This document shows, one piece after another, positions 1 through 6,042 of a DNA stretch of 7,282 nucleotides; within the stretch, counting starts at the first letter, position 1; every line of letters starts with the position of its first letter. Source of the stretch: an uncultured Prevotellaceae bacterium (GTDB lineage Bacteria; Bacteroidota; Bacteroidia; Bacteroidales; Bacteroidaceae); assembly GCA_947303695.1 (NCBI GenBank), contig CAMYYX010000089.1, forward strand, positions 1 through 7,282. Reading direction: 5' to 3'. Below the pieces are notes generated by a model that did no database searches, was not told where the DNA came from, and worked only from the letters and a program-made list of their open reading frames with translations. The position numbers and the translations under genes were made by a program.

Positions 1-1
1 G

Positions 2-400
2 AAGTCTATCATGCCTTATGGTTGCTTCGTTGAGTTCCTCCCAGGTAAGGAAGGTCTGCTCCACATCTCCGAAATCGACTGGAAGCGTTTCGAGACTATG
101 GAAGAGACAGGCATCAAGGAAGACGACGAAATTGAAGTGAAATTGCTCGATGTCGATCCAAAGACTGGTAAGTTCAAACTCTCACATCGTGCTTTGCTCG
201 AGAAGCCAGAAGGTTACGTAGAGCGTCCTGAGCGTCCTGCTCGTGGAGAGAAAGGCGGTCGTGATCGTGGTGACCGTCGTGATCGTCGTGGTCATGGCGA
301 CCGTCCACATCGTGAGCCTCGTCATGGTGATGCTCCAAAAGGCGAATCTACTGAGTCATCAGAGATTGGCATGAAGAGCGCTCTTGACGATTTGTTGTAA
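2..400 (+). CDS. pnp: Polynucleotide phosphorylase, C-terminal fragment (5' end outside window)
   Basis: This is the 3' end of the gene for polynucleotide phosphorylase, the 3'-5' phosphorolytic exoribonuclease that degrades mRNA in the cytoplasm. The open frame runs in from the left edge, so the RNase PH and KH domains are missing and only 132 codons are visible. The first ~65 residues are an S1 RNA-binding domain: KSIMPYGCFVEFLPGKEG, then LLHISEIDW, and at its end LLDVDPKTGKFKLSHRALLE. This wording is characteristic of the PNPase S1 domain. After it comes a low-complexity tail rich in Arg, Gly and Asp (about 224-331), then a short acidic end finishing in ALDDLL. The ATG at 11 is an internal Met of the S1 domain, not a start. 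A hairpin terminator follows the TAA directly. Another S1 protein is possible, but the motif match makes PNPase much more likely. Confidence 0.9.
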   Translation, partial: KSIMPYGCFVEFLPGKEGLLHISEIDWKRFETMEETGIKEDDEIEVKLLDVDPKTGKFKLSHRALLEKPEGYVERPERPARGEKGGRDRGDRRDRRGHGDRPHREPRHGDAPKGESTESSEIGMKSALDDLL

Positions 401-408
401 ATTAATTC

Positions 409-453
409 AGACCCTCAAAACCCTCACAAAGGGTAAGAGGGTCTTTTATTTTT
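409..453 (+). terminator. Rho-independent terminator after pnp
   Basis: AGACCCTC (409-416) pairs perfectly with GAGGGTCT (437-444). Inside it a second stem pairs ACCCT (420-424) with AGGGT (430-434). The stem is followed by a T-rich run (TTTTATTTTT, 444-453). It begins 8 nt after the pnp stop codon and ends only 7 nt before the ATG of the next gene. Confidence 0.85.
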
Positions 454-460
454 AAAGCAT

Positions 461-1288
461 ATGAAGAAGATACTCATTCCTATCGCAAGCGTCATCGCTG
501 CCACGTTTATGGTGGCTTGTGGAATCGTTCCCGGCAACACAACTGCCAATGATTCCGATTCATTGAATCTCGACTCTATTGCATTGGGCAACATGGAGTT
601 CCGTACCGAACAAAAGTATTTTACCGACACCCTGACACAGAACGAGGTGACAGCAAGTTACACGGTGATGATCGACGTACCCGTATCAGGCAATCCTCAG
701 TTGGTCGATTCCATCAAGCAGTGGCTTTTAGTCCGTTTGGGAAATCCTGAATGCGAACAGACATTCGACGACGAGATGCTGAAACAGTGTGCGTCCGACT
801 ATTTCCAAGAATGTGATGAAGACGGTCTGTTCGACGGCTTGGGAGCATACTTTGAGACATCTGTTACTGTTGAGGCAGACACATTGGGCTTTGTTACCTA
901 TGAAGTCGATGGGTACGATTACACAGGAGGAGCTCACGGAATGCCATTCAACTATGGTGTGACATTCTCCAAGGAAGACGGTTCGCGGATGGGATGGGAT
1001 ATCTTTGCCGACACAACCCAGTTGGTACCTTTCTTGAAGGAAGTTGTTGAAAGCTATTTCGATGAAGTTGCAGACGGCTTTACAGAAGATTGTCTGTTCG
1101 ACGGAGTCTATGATGATTTCCCTCTTCCATATTGTGAACCTTGGCTCACAGCCGAAGGTGTGAAGTTCATCTATAGTGCCTACGAGATAGCACCTTATGC
1201 AGCAGGTATGCCATCAGGAGTTGTTCCTTACAAGAAGATAGAGAAATATCTCTCCAACAAAGCAAAGAAACTACTTCAGAAGAAGTAA
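461..1288 (+). CDS. DUF3298-like (RsiV C-terminal type) lipoprotein
   Basis: This 275-residue protein is predicted to be anchored in an envelope membrane by a lipid. It starts with a lipoprotein signal peptide (MKKILIPIASVIAATFMVAC); the lipobox MVAC places the modified cysteine at residue 20. A short polar linker follows. The body resembles the DUF3298 family: YTGGAHG at 154-160, then a segment ending MGWDIF (177-182), and near the C-terminus YEIAPYAAG (241-249) and VVPYKKIEKYL (254-264). The same fold forms the extracellular part of the RsiV anti-sigma factor. In Bacteroidota it usually occurs as stand-alone lipoproteins of unknown function, and no sigma factor lies next to it here. The mature part has five further cysteines (98, 110, 118, 211, 225), so disulfides are possible. 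The start is chosen for the signal peptide. No separate promoter is visible between the pnp terminator and this ATG, so expression may depend on readthrough or on a promoter inside pnp. Confidence 0.8.
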   Translation: MKKILIPIASVIAATFMVACGIVPGNTTANDSDSLNLDSIALGNMEFRTEQKYFTDTLTQNEVTASYTVMIDVPVSGNPQLVDSIKQWLLVRLGNPECEQTFDDEMLKQCASDYFQECDEDGLFDGLGAYFETSVTVEADTLGFVTYEVDGYDYTGGAHGMPFNYGVTFSKEDGSRMGWDIFADTTQLVPFLKEVVESYFDEVADGFTEDCLFDGVYDDFPLPYCEPWLTAEGVKFIYSAYEIAPYAAGMPSGVVPYKKIEKYLSNKAKKLLQKK

Positions 1289-1311
1289 ACTTTTTCGGCT
1301 GCGTGTAATAT

Positions 1312-1367
1312 TTCAGGTCTCATCACTCTGACCAGTTGGTAGGGTAGTGAGACCTGAATCTTTTTTT
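1312..1367 (+). terminator. Rho-independent terminator of the lipoprotein gene
   Basis: TTCAGGTCTCA (1312-1322) pairs perfectly with TGAGACCTGAA (1348-1358). The 25-nt loop can add a few more pairs. The 3' arm is followed by TCTTTTTTT, ending at 1367, so it should work for + strand transcription. The stop codon of the convergent channel gene (TTA on the + strand, 1366-1368) lies in the end of this T-run. In the minus direction the hairpin is followed only by AAATATTACAC, a poor U-tract, so it is probably weaker for the channel transcript. Confidence 0.88.
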
Positions 1368-2151
1368 AGATGTGATAGTCTGTCCCTCCATCACTTGTGT
1401 CATTTTTGTCGGCTGTTTCGTCCTTCCTGCTTTTCAGTTCTTCGATATATCCAGCAGTAATGATACCTGATGGGAGAGCGATGATAGCTATTCCCACAAT
1501 TGATGAAATGATACTGATGACACGTCCTGTGTCGGATGTGGGATAGATGTCGCCGTATCCTACTGTCGTAAGGGTACAGACTGACCAATAGAAAGCATCG
1601 AAGAAGTCGTTGAACAAGATCTCACCTGTCTCGGGGTGGATGGCTGACTCTTCGGCATTGAACATGATGAGTGCTGTGATGAAGATGTAGAACAGGGCGA
1701 GCGACAGCACGGTGAGCAGTATCTTGCTTTGCTTCTTGACAACTGCCAGGATGATCTCCAAGGGTTCGTAATACCTGAAGGCTTTCAGCACTCGGAGTAT
1801 TCGGAGCAGACGTGACACACGGGCAATCTTGAAGGTGGGAGAGAGCAGACTGATGGTCGGCAAAATCGACAACAGGTCAATGATGGCCATTGGGGTGAAA
1901 GGATAGATCACGTAGGCCTTCCAACCTTTCTTACCGGAACGTACTCCTGCTGTAACCCATCGCAGGATATAGTCAATCACAAAGCAAATACACGAGATGA
2001 TGTCAAAGTATACGAAGATCTTATGGTGCGATCGGAACATTAACGGAAAGATACCGATAGCAATTGCTGTCAGCATAATGATATCGTATAATCTGGAAAA
2101 CCTGTTTCCGATTCTTGGCTCAATGATATTGTATATCTTTTCACGTGTCAT
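1366..2151 (-). CDS. Voltage-gated potassium channel (six-transmembrane ion channel)
   Basis: This 261-residue inner-membrane protein has the full layout of a Kv-type potassium channel subunit, which would assemble as a tetramer. Hydrophobic segments fall at about 21-38 (S1), 46-64 (S2, with Asp60), 84-98 (S3, with Asp92), 141-163 (S5) and 208-235 (S6). S4 (about 105-125) carries a positive charge every third residue: K108, R111, R114, R117, R120 and K123, the hallmark of a voltage sensor. The pore helix precedes the potassium selectivity filter TTVGYGD (195-201). S6 has a glycine (G220) where a gating hinge is usual, and an LPSG stretch. The C-terminal tail is short (about 25 residues, charged) with no RCK/TrkA-N or cyclic-nucleotide domain, so gating is probably by voltage alone. 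A strong promoter lies upstream on the minus strand. The physiological role, such as potassium homeostasis or electrical signalling, cannot be read from the sequence. Confidence 0.93.
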   Translation of the reverse strand: MTREKIYNIIEPRIGNRFSRLYDIIMLTAIAIGIFPLMFRSHHKIFVYFDIISCICFVIDYILRWVTAGVRSGKKGWKAYVIYPFTPMAIIDLLSILPTISLLSPTFKIARVSRLLRILRVLKAFRYYEPLEIILAVVKKQSKILLTVLSLALFYIFITALIMFNAEESAIHPETGEILFNDFFDAFYWSVCTLTTVGYGDIYPTSDTGRVISIISSIVGIAIIALPSGIITAGYIEELKSRKDETADKNDTSDGGTDYHI

Positions 2152-2179
2152 CTTTGAACATTTCTGAATGTTTCACGTG
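2139..2179. repeat. Paired TTTCACGTG sites flanking an inverted repeat at the channel gene start
   Basis: TTTCACGTG occurs at 2139-2147 and again at 2171-2179, 32 bp apart (about three helical turns). Each contains the palindrome CACGTG. Between them, AACATT (2157-2162) and AATGTT (2167-2172) form a 6-bp inverted repeat around TCTG. One CACGTG lies in codons 2-4 of the channel gene; the other lies at the predicted transcription start. The arrangement could be an operator, but no regulator is known and chance is possible. Confidence 0.4.
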
Positions 2180-2210
2180 CAAAGATAATTAAATCCAAGT
2201 CAATTACAAA
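2180..2210 (-). promoter_or_regulatory. Bacteroidetes-type promoter for the potassium channel gene
   Basis: Read on the minus strand, TTTG (2207-2210 on +) is followed after exactly 19 nt by TATCTTTG (2180-2187). This matches the Bacteroidetes primary-sigma consensus of a -33 TTTG and a -7 TAnnTTTG at the usual spacing. Transcription should start near 2173-2175, giving a leader of roughly 22-25 nt before the ATG at 2151. The short leader contains an inverted repeat (2157-2172). Confidence 0.82.
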
Positions 2211-2243
2211 AGAAATCCGTGTTTTCTATGTCTTTTTTATAAA

Positions 2244-2278
2244 AAATCTGCAGATTTCGCAAATATTCTGCATTCTGC
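2244..2278. repeat. 14-bp palindrome and tandem heptamers in the divergent intergenic region
   Basis: AAATCTGCAGATTT (2244-2257) is a perfect palindrome. Just downstream, ATTCTGC is repeated twice in tandem (2265-2278). Both lie between the two divergent promoters, about 45-60 bp and 25-40 bp upstream of the + strand -7 box, where activator or repressor sites are common. A regulatory role is inference from position and symmetry only. Confidence 0.4.
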
Positions 2279-2302
2279 ATGATTAATTATAAATTAATTC
2301 CC

Positions 2303-2310
2303 TATCTTTG
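2303..2310 (+). promoter_or_regulatory. -7 promoter box for the OmpA-domain/GH95 operon
   Basis: TATCTTTG is an exact match to the Bacteroidetes -7 consensus TAnnTTTG and identical to the box of the divergent channel promoter. No good TTTG -33 element is found 19-21 nt upstream, so the promoter may need an activator or tolerate a weak -33. Transcription would start around 2315-2317, leaving an A-rich leader of about 58 nt that contains three CAAAT units (2332-2346) and ends at the ATG at 2374. Bacteroidota often have such A-rich leaders in place of a Shine-Dalgarno sequence. Confidence 0.65.
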
Positions 2311-2373
2311 CAGGTGAATTATCAATCAACGCAAATCAAATCAAATCTAATAATATTACCAAAACGAATTAAG

Positions 2374-3630
2374 ATGATGAAACGAATTTTAATCAGTTTG
2401 ACACTCTTGTTAGCGATTGCTACAGGTGTAAATGCTCAGAATTTCCTGAACCGTCTGCGCGACCGTGCAGTAAATGCTGTGACGAATACCATTGAAAATA
2501 AAGTAGAGAATGCTGCTCAGGAAGCAACCGAAGACGCACTCTCTGGTAAGAAATCGAAGAAGAATAATGATGCGGATGACGAAGATGCCTACGAGGAAGA
2601 AGCTCCTTCCAAGCAGAAGAAGACCGCTAAGGGCGAAGAGGTGAAGAGCGATTTCGTAGCAGGTACAACCGTCATCTTCCAGGACGACCTTGCTCGTGAG
2701 AAGATGGGTGAGTTCCCATCGAAGTGGGACTTGATAGAGAACAATGTCGAAGTGGCTCGTATGAATGGCAAGATGGCTATCAAGTTTGAGCATGGTTCTA
2801 GCACGGAAATCACTCCGTTGCTCGAAAACGACAACAAGAAATATCTGCCTGAGGTCTACTCGCTGGAGTTCGATTTCTTCGTGACAGGTAAAGAAGACCA
2901 TACTTCTGCTTACAAACTGGTGCTGCATCCAGCTGATGGCGGAGATGATAGCGACGTCTTCATTGGTAGAGAGAATCTTAATTGGCGTATTATGAAGCCT
3001 AATGGTAACGATGTTGTTGATGGAAATGCTTCTATCGAAGATATGATTGAAGTGAATGACTGGAACCACTTCGCTCTGTCGTTCAACAAGCGTGCGCTGA
3101 AGGTGTATATAAACGACAAACGTTTCATCAATATTCCGAATGCGAAAGCGATGGACTGGTTCTCACTATGTACGGAGTTCTGGGAGGATCACATCGATTA
3201 CATCACCAACATCCGTTTGGCAAAGGGTGGAGGCGAGTTGTATGACCATGATGCACAGACCATGACCGCAGTCGAGAAAGCCATTGCAGAGACTGGTAAG
3301 TTTGTCACCAACAACATCCTCTTCGATACAGGCAAAGCTACCTTGAAGGCTGAATCGATGGCAGAAATCCAGAAGGTAGCTGACTACATGAAGAAGAATC
3401 CAAATGTTCGCTTCGAAGTACAGGGACATACCGACAATCAAGGTTCGGATGCAGTGAACGATCCGCTCTCACAGCAGCGTGCTGAGGCTATCGTGAAAGC
3501 GCTCGAAGGTCTGGGTGTTGATGGATTCAACCTCAAGGCTGTGGGTAAGGGTTCACACGAACCTGTAGCAGACAACAAGACTGAAGCAGGACGTGCAAAG
3601 AACCGCCGTGTGGAGTTTATTAAGAAATAA
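2374..3630 (+). CDS. Exported OmpA-domain protein with a predicted beta-sandwich middle domain
   Basis: This 418-residue envelope protein has three parts. A Sec signal peptide (MMKRILISLTLLLAIATGVNA) ends at about residue 21. A predicted amphipathic helix (about 23-58) leads into a Lys/Asp/Glu-rich linker (to about 90). The middle, about 94-284, alternates short strands and includes WNHFALSFNKRALKVYINDK (230-249), typical of concanavalin-A/LamG-like sandwiches that bind glycans or proteins; I assign that fold only tentatively. The last ~105 residues are an OmpA C-terminal peptidoglycan-binding domain: ILFDTGKATL, then GHTDNQG with Asp354, and NDPLSQQRA (362-370), matching the family motif NxxLSxxRA with Asn362 and Arg369. 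These acidic and arginine positions contact diaminopimelate in related domains. Opening the frame at a TTG at 2308 is unlikely, because that codon lies inside the -7 box and upstream of the predicted transcription start. The gene ends one nucleotide before the GH95 start. Confidence 0.85.
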   Translation: MMKRILISLTLLLAIATGVNAQNFLNRLRDRAVNAVTNTIENKVENAAQEATEDALSGKKSKKNNDADDEDAYEEEAPSKQKKTAKGEEVKSDFVAGTTVIFQDDLAREKMGEFPSKWDLIENNVEVARMNGKMAIKFEHGSSTEITPLLENDNKKYLPEVYSLEFDFFVTGKEDHTSAYKLVLHPADGGDDSDVFIGRENLNWRIMKPNGNDVVDGNASIEDMIEVNDWNHFALSFNKRALKVYINDKRFINIPNAKAMDWFSLCTEFWEDHIDYITNIRLAKGGGELYDHDAQTMTAVEKAIAETGKFVTNNILFDTGKATLKAESMAEIQKVADYMKKNPNVRFEVQGHTDNQGSDAVNDPLSQQRAEAIVKALEGLGVDGFNLKAVGKGSHEPVADNKTEAGRAKNRRVEFIKK

Positions 3631-3631
3631 T

Positions 3632-6040
3632 ATGAAGATAAAACGTTATATGACAATATTGGTGGGCCTCATTGCTCACCAATATTTAGTTACAGCTCAA
3701 CCGCTCACACTCCACTACGACCGCCCTGCCCGTTATTTCGAGGAGGCTTTGGTCATCGGTAACGGAACGTTGGGAGCTACCGTCTATGGAGGTACGCAGC
3801 AAGAGCGCATCAGCCTGAACGACATCACCCTTTGGACAGGTGAGCCCGACACCAAGGTCTATGCACCTGAAGCCTGGCGCAATCTGGCTGATATCCGCGA
3901 TGCACTCAACAAGGAGGATTATCGTCTGGCCGACCGTCTCCAGCGTAAGGTACAGGGACACTATAGCGAGAATTATCAGCCACTAGGAACCCTTTACATT
4001 ACCTATCTCAATACAGATGGGACTGAAGCTGAAATCACGGATTATAAGCGTGAACTTGATATTTCCCGTGCGATTGCTACCGTTTCCTTCAAACGTGATG
4101 GTGTGCCTTTCACGGCTGAATACTTCTGTTCTGCTCCCGATAGCATCATCTTCATTCGTCTTCAGTCCGACAAACCATTCCGCGCTGTTGTCCGATTGGA
4201 TTCTCAACTGCCTCATACAACCTATACAGATTATGGTAACATCATTTCTGATGGCTATGTGGCCTATCACTCACGACCCAATTACACAGACGGCAAATTC
4301 TTCTACGACGAGCAACGTGGCATGCGCTATCGCACGATGGTAATGGTTGAAGCCGATCATGTTGAAGGCCCGACGGAAGGTGACTCTGTAGAAATCATCA
4401 AAACCAAGGAAGCATTCATCGCGATCTCAAATGCTACTAGCTTCAATGGGTTCGACAAGAACCCTGTGACGCAAGGACGCGATTACAAATCCCTGCTTGA
4501 AAAACGTTTCCAGAATGCAGAGGAATACGATTTCGACGAGTTTCGCAAGCGTCATATTGCCGACTATCAGCAGTATTTCAATCGTGTGAGTCTCGACCTC
4601 GGTAAGACCGATCCTGCTATCTCTGCTTTGCCTACCGACCGTCAACTCTACAACTACACAGAACAGCATCAGCACAATCCTGAGTTGGAAGCCCTCTACT
4701 TCCAGTACGGCCGCTATTTGCTCATCTCCTGTTCACGGACGATGGGTGTTCCGGCCAATCTGCAGGGACTGTGGAACGAGAAACTGCTGCCGCCTTGGTC
4801 GTGCAACTACACCTCGAACATCAATGTCGAGGAGAACTACTGGCCAGCTGAGACTGCCAACCTCAGCGAACTCCACATGCCTTTCCTCACATTCCTCAAG
4901 AATACAGCTAAGACGGGTGTGACGACAGCACGCGAGTACTACAACGTTCATCGTGGCTGGTGTCTTGCCCACAATACCGACATCTGGGCTCAGACCAATC
5001 CGGTTGGCGAGCACGATGGAGGACCTCAGTGGGCCAATTGGAACATGGGTGGTGCGTGGACCTCAACCCATATCTGGGAGCACTACATGTTCACACAGGA
5101 CAAGGACTTCCTGCGTGAGTACTATCCTGTGTTGCGAGGAGCTGCTGAGTTCTGTCTCGATTGGCTCATCGAGAAGGATGGTTATCTCATGACCTCTCCG
5201 TCCACTTCGCCTGAGAACGAATACCTCACACCTGATGGCTATCGCGGCTATACCGTCTATGGAGGTAGCGCTGATATCGCCATGATTCGCGAGTGTCTCA
5301 CCGATGCGCTCGCAGCGGCTCAGGTGTTGAAGACCGATAAGAAGCTGTGTGACGAAATCAAACGGACACTTCCACGACTCTTACCTTATAAGATAGGAGC
5401 GAAAGGAAACCTGCAGGAGTGGTATCACGATTGGAACGATGCCGACCCTCAGCATCGTCATCAGTCCCACCTCTTTGGCCTCTATCCAGGTCATCATATC
5501 GAAGTGCTGGACAAGTCATCTTTGTCCGACATCGCTCGTGCTTGCACCAAGACGCTCGAAATCAAGGGCGACAACACGACGGGTTGGAGCACAGGATGGC
5601 GTGTCAACCTCTATGCACGTCTTCTCGATGCCAAGGGAGCCTATCGCATCTATCGCCGTTTGCTCAAGTACGTCAGTCCTGACAACTATCGTGGTGAAGA
5701 TTATCGAGGAGGTGGGGGAACCTATCCCAATCTGCTCGATGCCCACTCTCCATTCCAGATTGACGGCAACTTCGGAGGATGTGCAGGAGTTGCTGAGATG
5801 CTGATGCAATCTACCGAAAAGACCATCACACTCCTTCCTGCTTTGCCTGACGAATGGGCAACAGGAGAGGTGCGTGGACTATGTGCACGAGGTGGTTTCG
5901 AGGTCGATATGAGTTGGAATCAGGGCCAAGTCGTCCGTTGTATCATTCGTTCGAAACGAGGTGGAACCACCACCGTATCCTATAATGGTACCAGCAAAAC
6001 AGTCAAGCTGAAAGCAGGAGGTTCAAACACCTTGCTTTGA
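3632..6040 (+). CDS. Glycoside hydrolase family 95 alpha-L-fucosidase (or alpha-L-galactosidase)
   Basis: This 802-residue enzyme is the usual length for GH95, which hydrolyses terminal alpha-L-fucose (mainly alpha-1,2) or alpha-L-galactose with inversion. A signal peptide (about 1-22, ending VTA before Gln) predicts export to the periplasm or surface; there is no lipobox. The N-terminal beta domain has the family signature around LVIGNGTLGATVYGG (40-54) and RISLNDITLWTGEPD. The central (alpha/alpha)6 barrel carries NIN (Asn396, Asn398), matching Asn421/Asn423 of bifidobacterial AfcA. SPE (Glu528) matches the general acid Glu566, and FQIDGNFGG (Asp711) matches Asp766. A C-terminal beta domain follows. 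All catalytic residues are present, so it should be active. Fucose versus galactose preference cannot be decided from these motifs. ATG 3632 is preferred over an upstream in-frame ATG at 3593 because it opens the signal peptide and abuts the previous stop. No SusC/SusD genes are in the window, so this is not a visible polysaccharide utilization locus. Confidence 0.93.
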   Translation: MKIKRYMTILVGLIAHQYLVTAQPLTLHYDRPARYFEEALVIGNGTLGATVYGGTQQERISLNDITLWTGEPDTKVYAPEAWRNLADIRDALNKEDYRLADRLQRKVQGHYSENYQPLGTLYITYLNTDGTEAEITDYKRELDISRAIATVSFKRDGVPFTAEYFCSAPDSIIFIRLQSDKPFRAVVRLDSQLPHTTYTDYGNIISDGYVAYHSRPNYTDGKFFYDEQRGMRYRTMVMVEADHVEGPTEGDSVEIIKTKEAFIAISNATSFNGFDKNPVTQGRDYKSLLEKRFQNAEEYDFDEFRKRHIADYQQYFNRVSLDLGKTDPAISALPTDRQLYNYTEQHQHNPELEALYFQYGRYLLISCSRTMGVPANLQGLWNEKLLPPWSCNYTSNINVEENYWPAETANLSELHMPFLTFLKNTAKTGVTTAREYYNVHRGWCLAHNTDIWAQTNPVGEHDGGPQWANWNMGGAWTSTHIWEHYMFTQDKDFLREYYPVLRGAAEFCLDWLIEKDGYLMTSPSTSPENEYLTPDGYRGYTVYGGSADIAMIRECLTDALAAAQVLKTDKKLCDEIKRTLPRLLPYKIGAKGNLQEWYHDWNDADPQHRHQSHLFGLYPGHHIEVLDKSSLSDIARACTKTLEIKGDNTTGWSTGWRVNLYARLLDAKGAYRIYRRLLKYVSPDNYRGEDYRGGGGTYPNLLDAHSPFQIDGNFGGCAGVAEMLMQSTEKTITLLPALPDEWATGEVRGLCARGGFEVDMSWNQGQVVRCIIRSKRGGTTTVSYNGTSKTVKLKAGGSNTLL
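3655..3686 (+). repeat. Long inverted repeat (hairpin) inside the GH95 signal-peptide codons
   Basis: AATATTGGTG (3655-3664) and CACCAATATT (3677-3686) are perfect 10-bp arms. A G-U pair and a G-C pair extend the stem inward to 12 bp, closing on an 8-nt loop (3667-3674). It begins 24 nt after the start of the ATG and 25 nt after the OmpA-domain stop codon. No T-run follows, so it is not an ordinary terminator. It could protect the 3' end of the upstream message after processing, or slow translation of the GH95 part of the transcript; both are inference. Confidence 0.75.
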
Positions 6041-6042
6041 CC

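Noticed and set aside
1000..1007. TATCTTTG box inside the lipoprotein gene, identical to the intergenic -7 boxes
   Set aside because: It lies in coding sequence, has no TTTG about 19 nt upstream, and no gene start follows on the + strand.
2410..3069. Long minus-strand open frame (219 codons) opposite the OmpA-domain gene
   Set aside because: It is fully antisense to a well-supported gene, lacks recognisable motifs, and has the composition expected of a shadow frame.
3593..3631. Upstream ATG for the GH95 gene, overlapping the end of the OmpA-domain gene
   Set aside because: It would place 13 extra residues before the signal peptide; ATG 3632 directly after the preceding stop is a better start.
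3632..6040. A polysaccharide utilization locus centred on the GH95 gene
   Set aside because: No SusC/SusD-like, sensor or other glycosidase genes are present on either side within the window.
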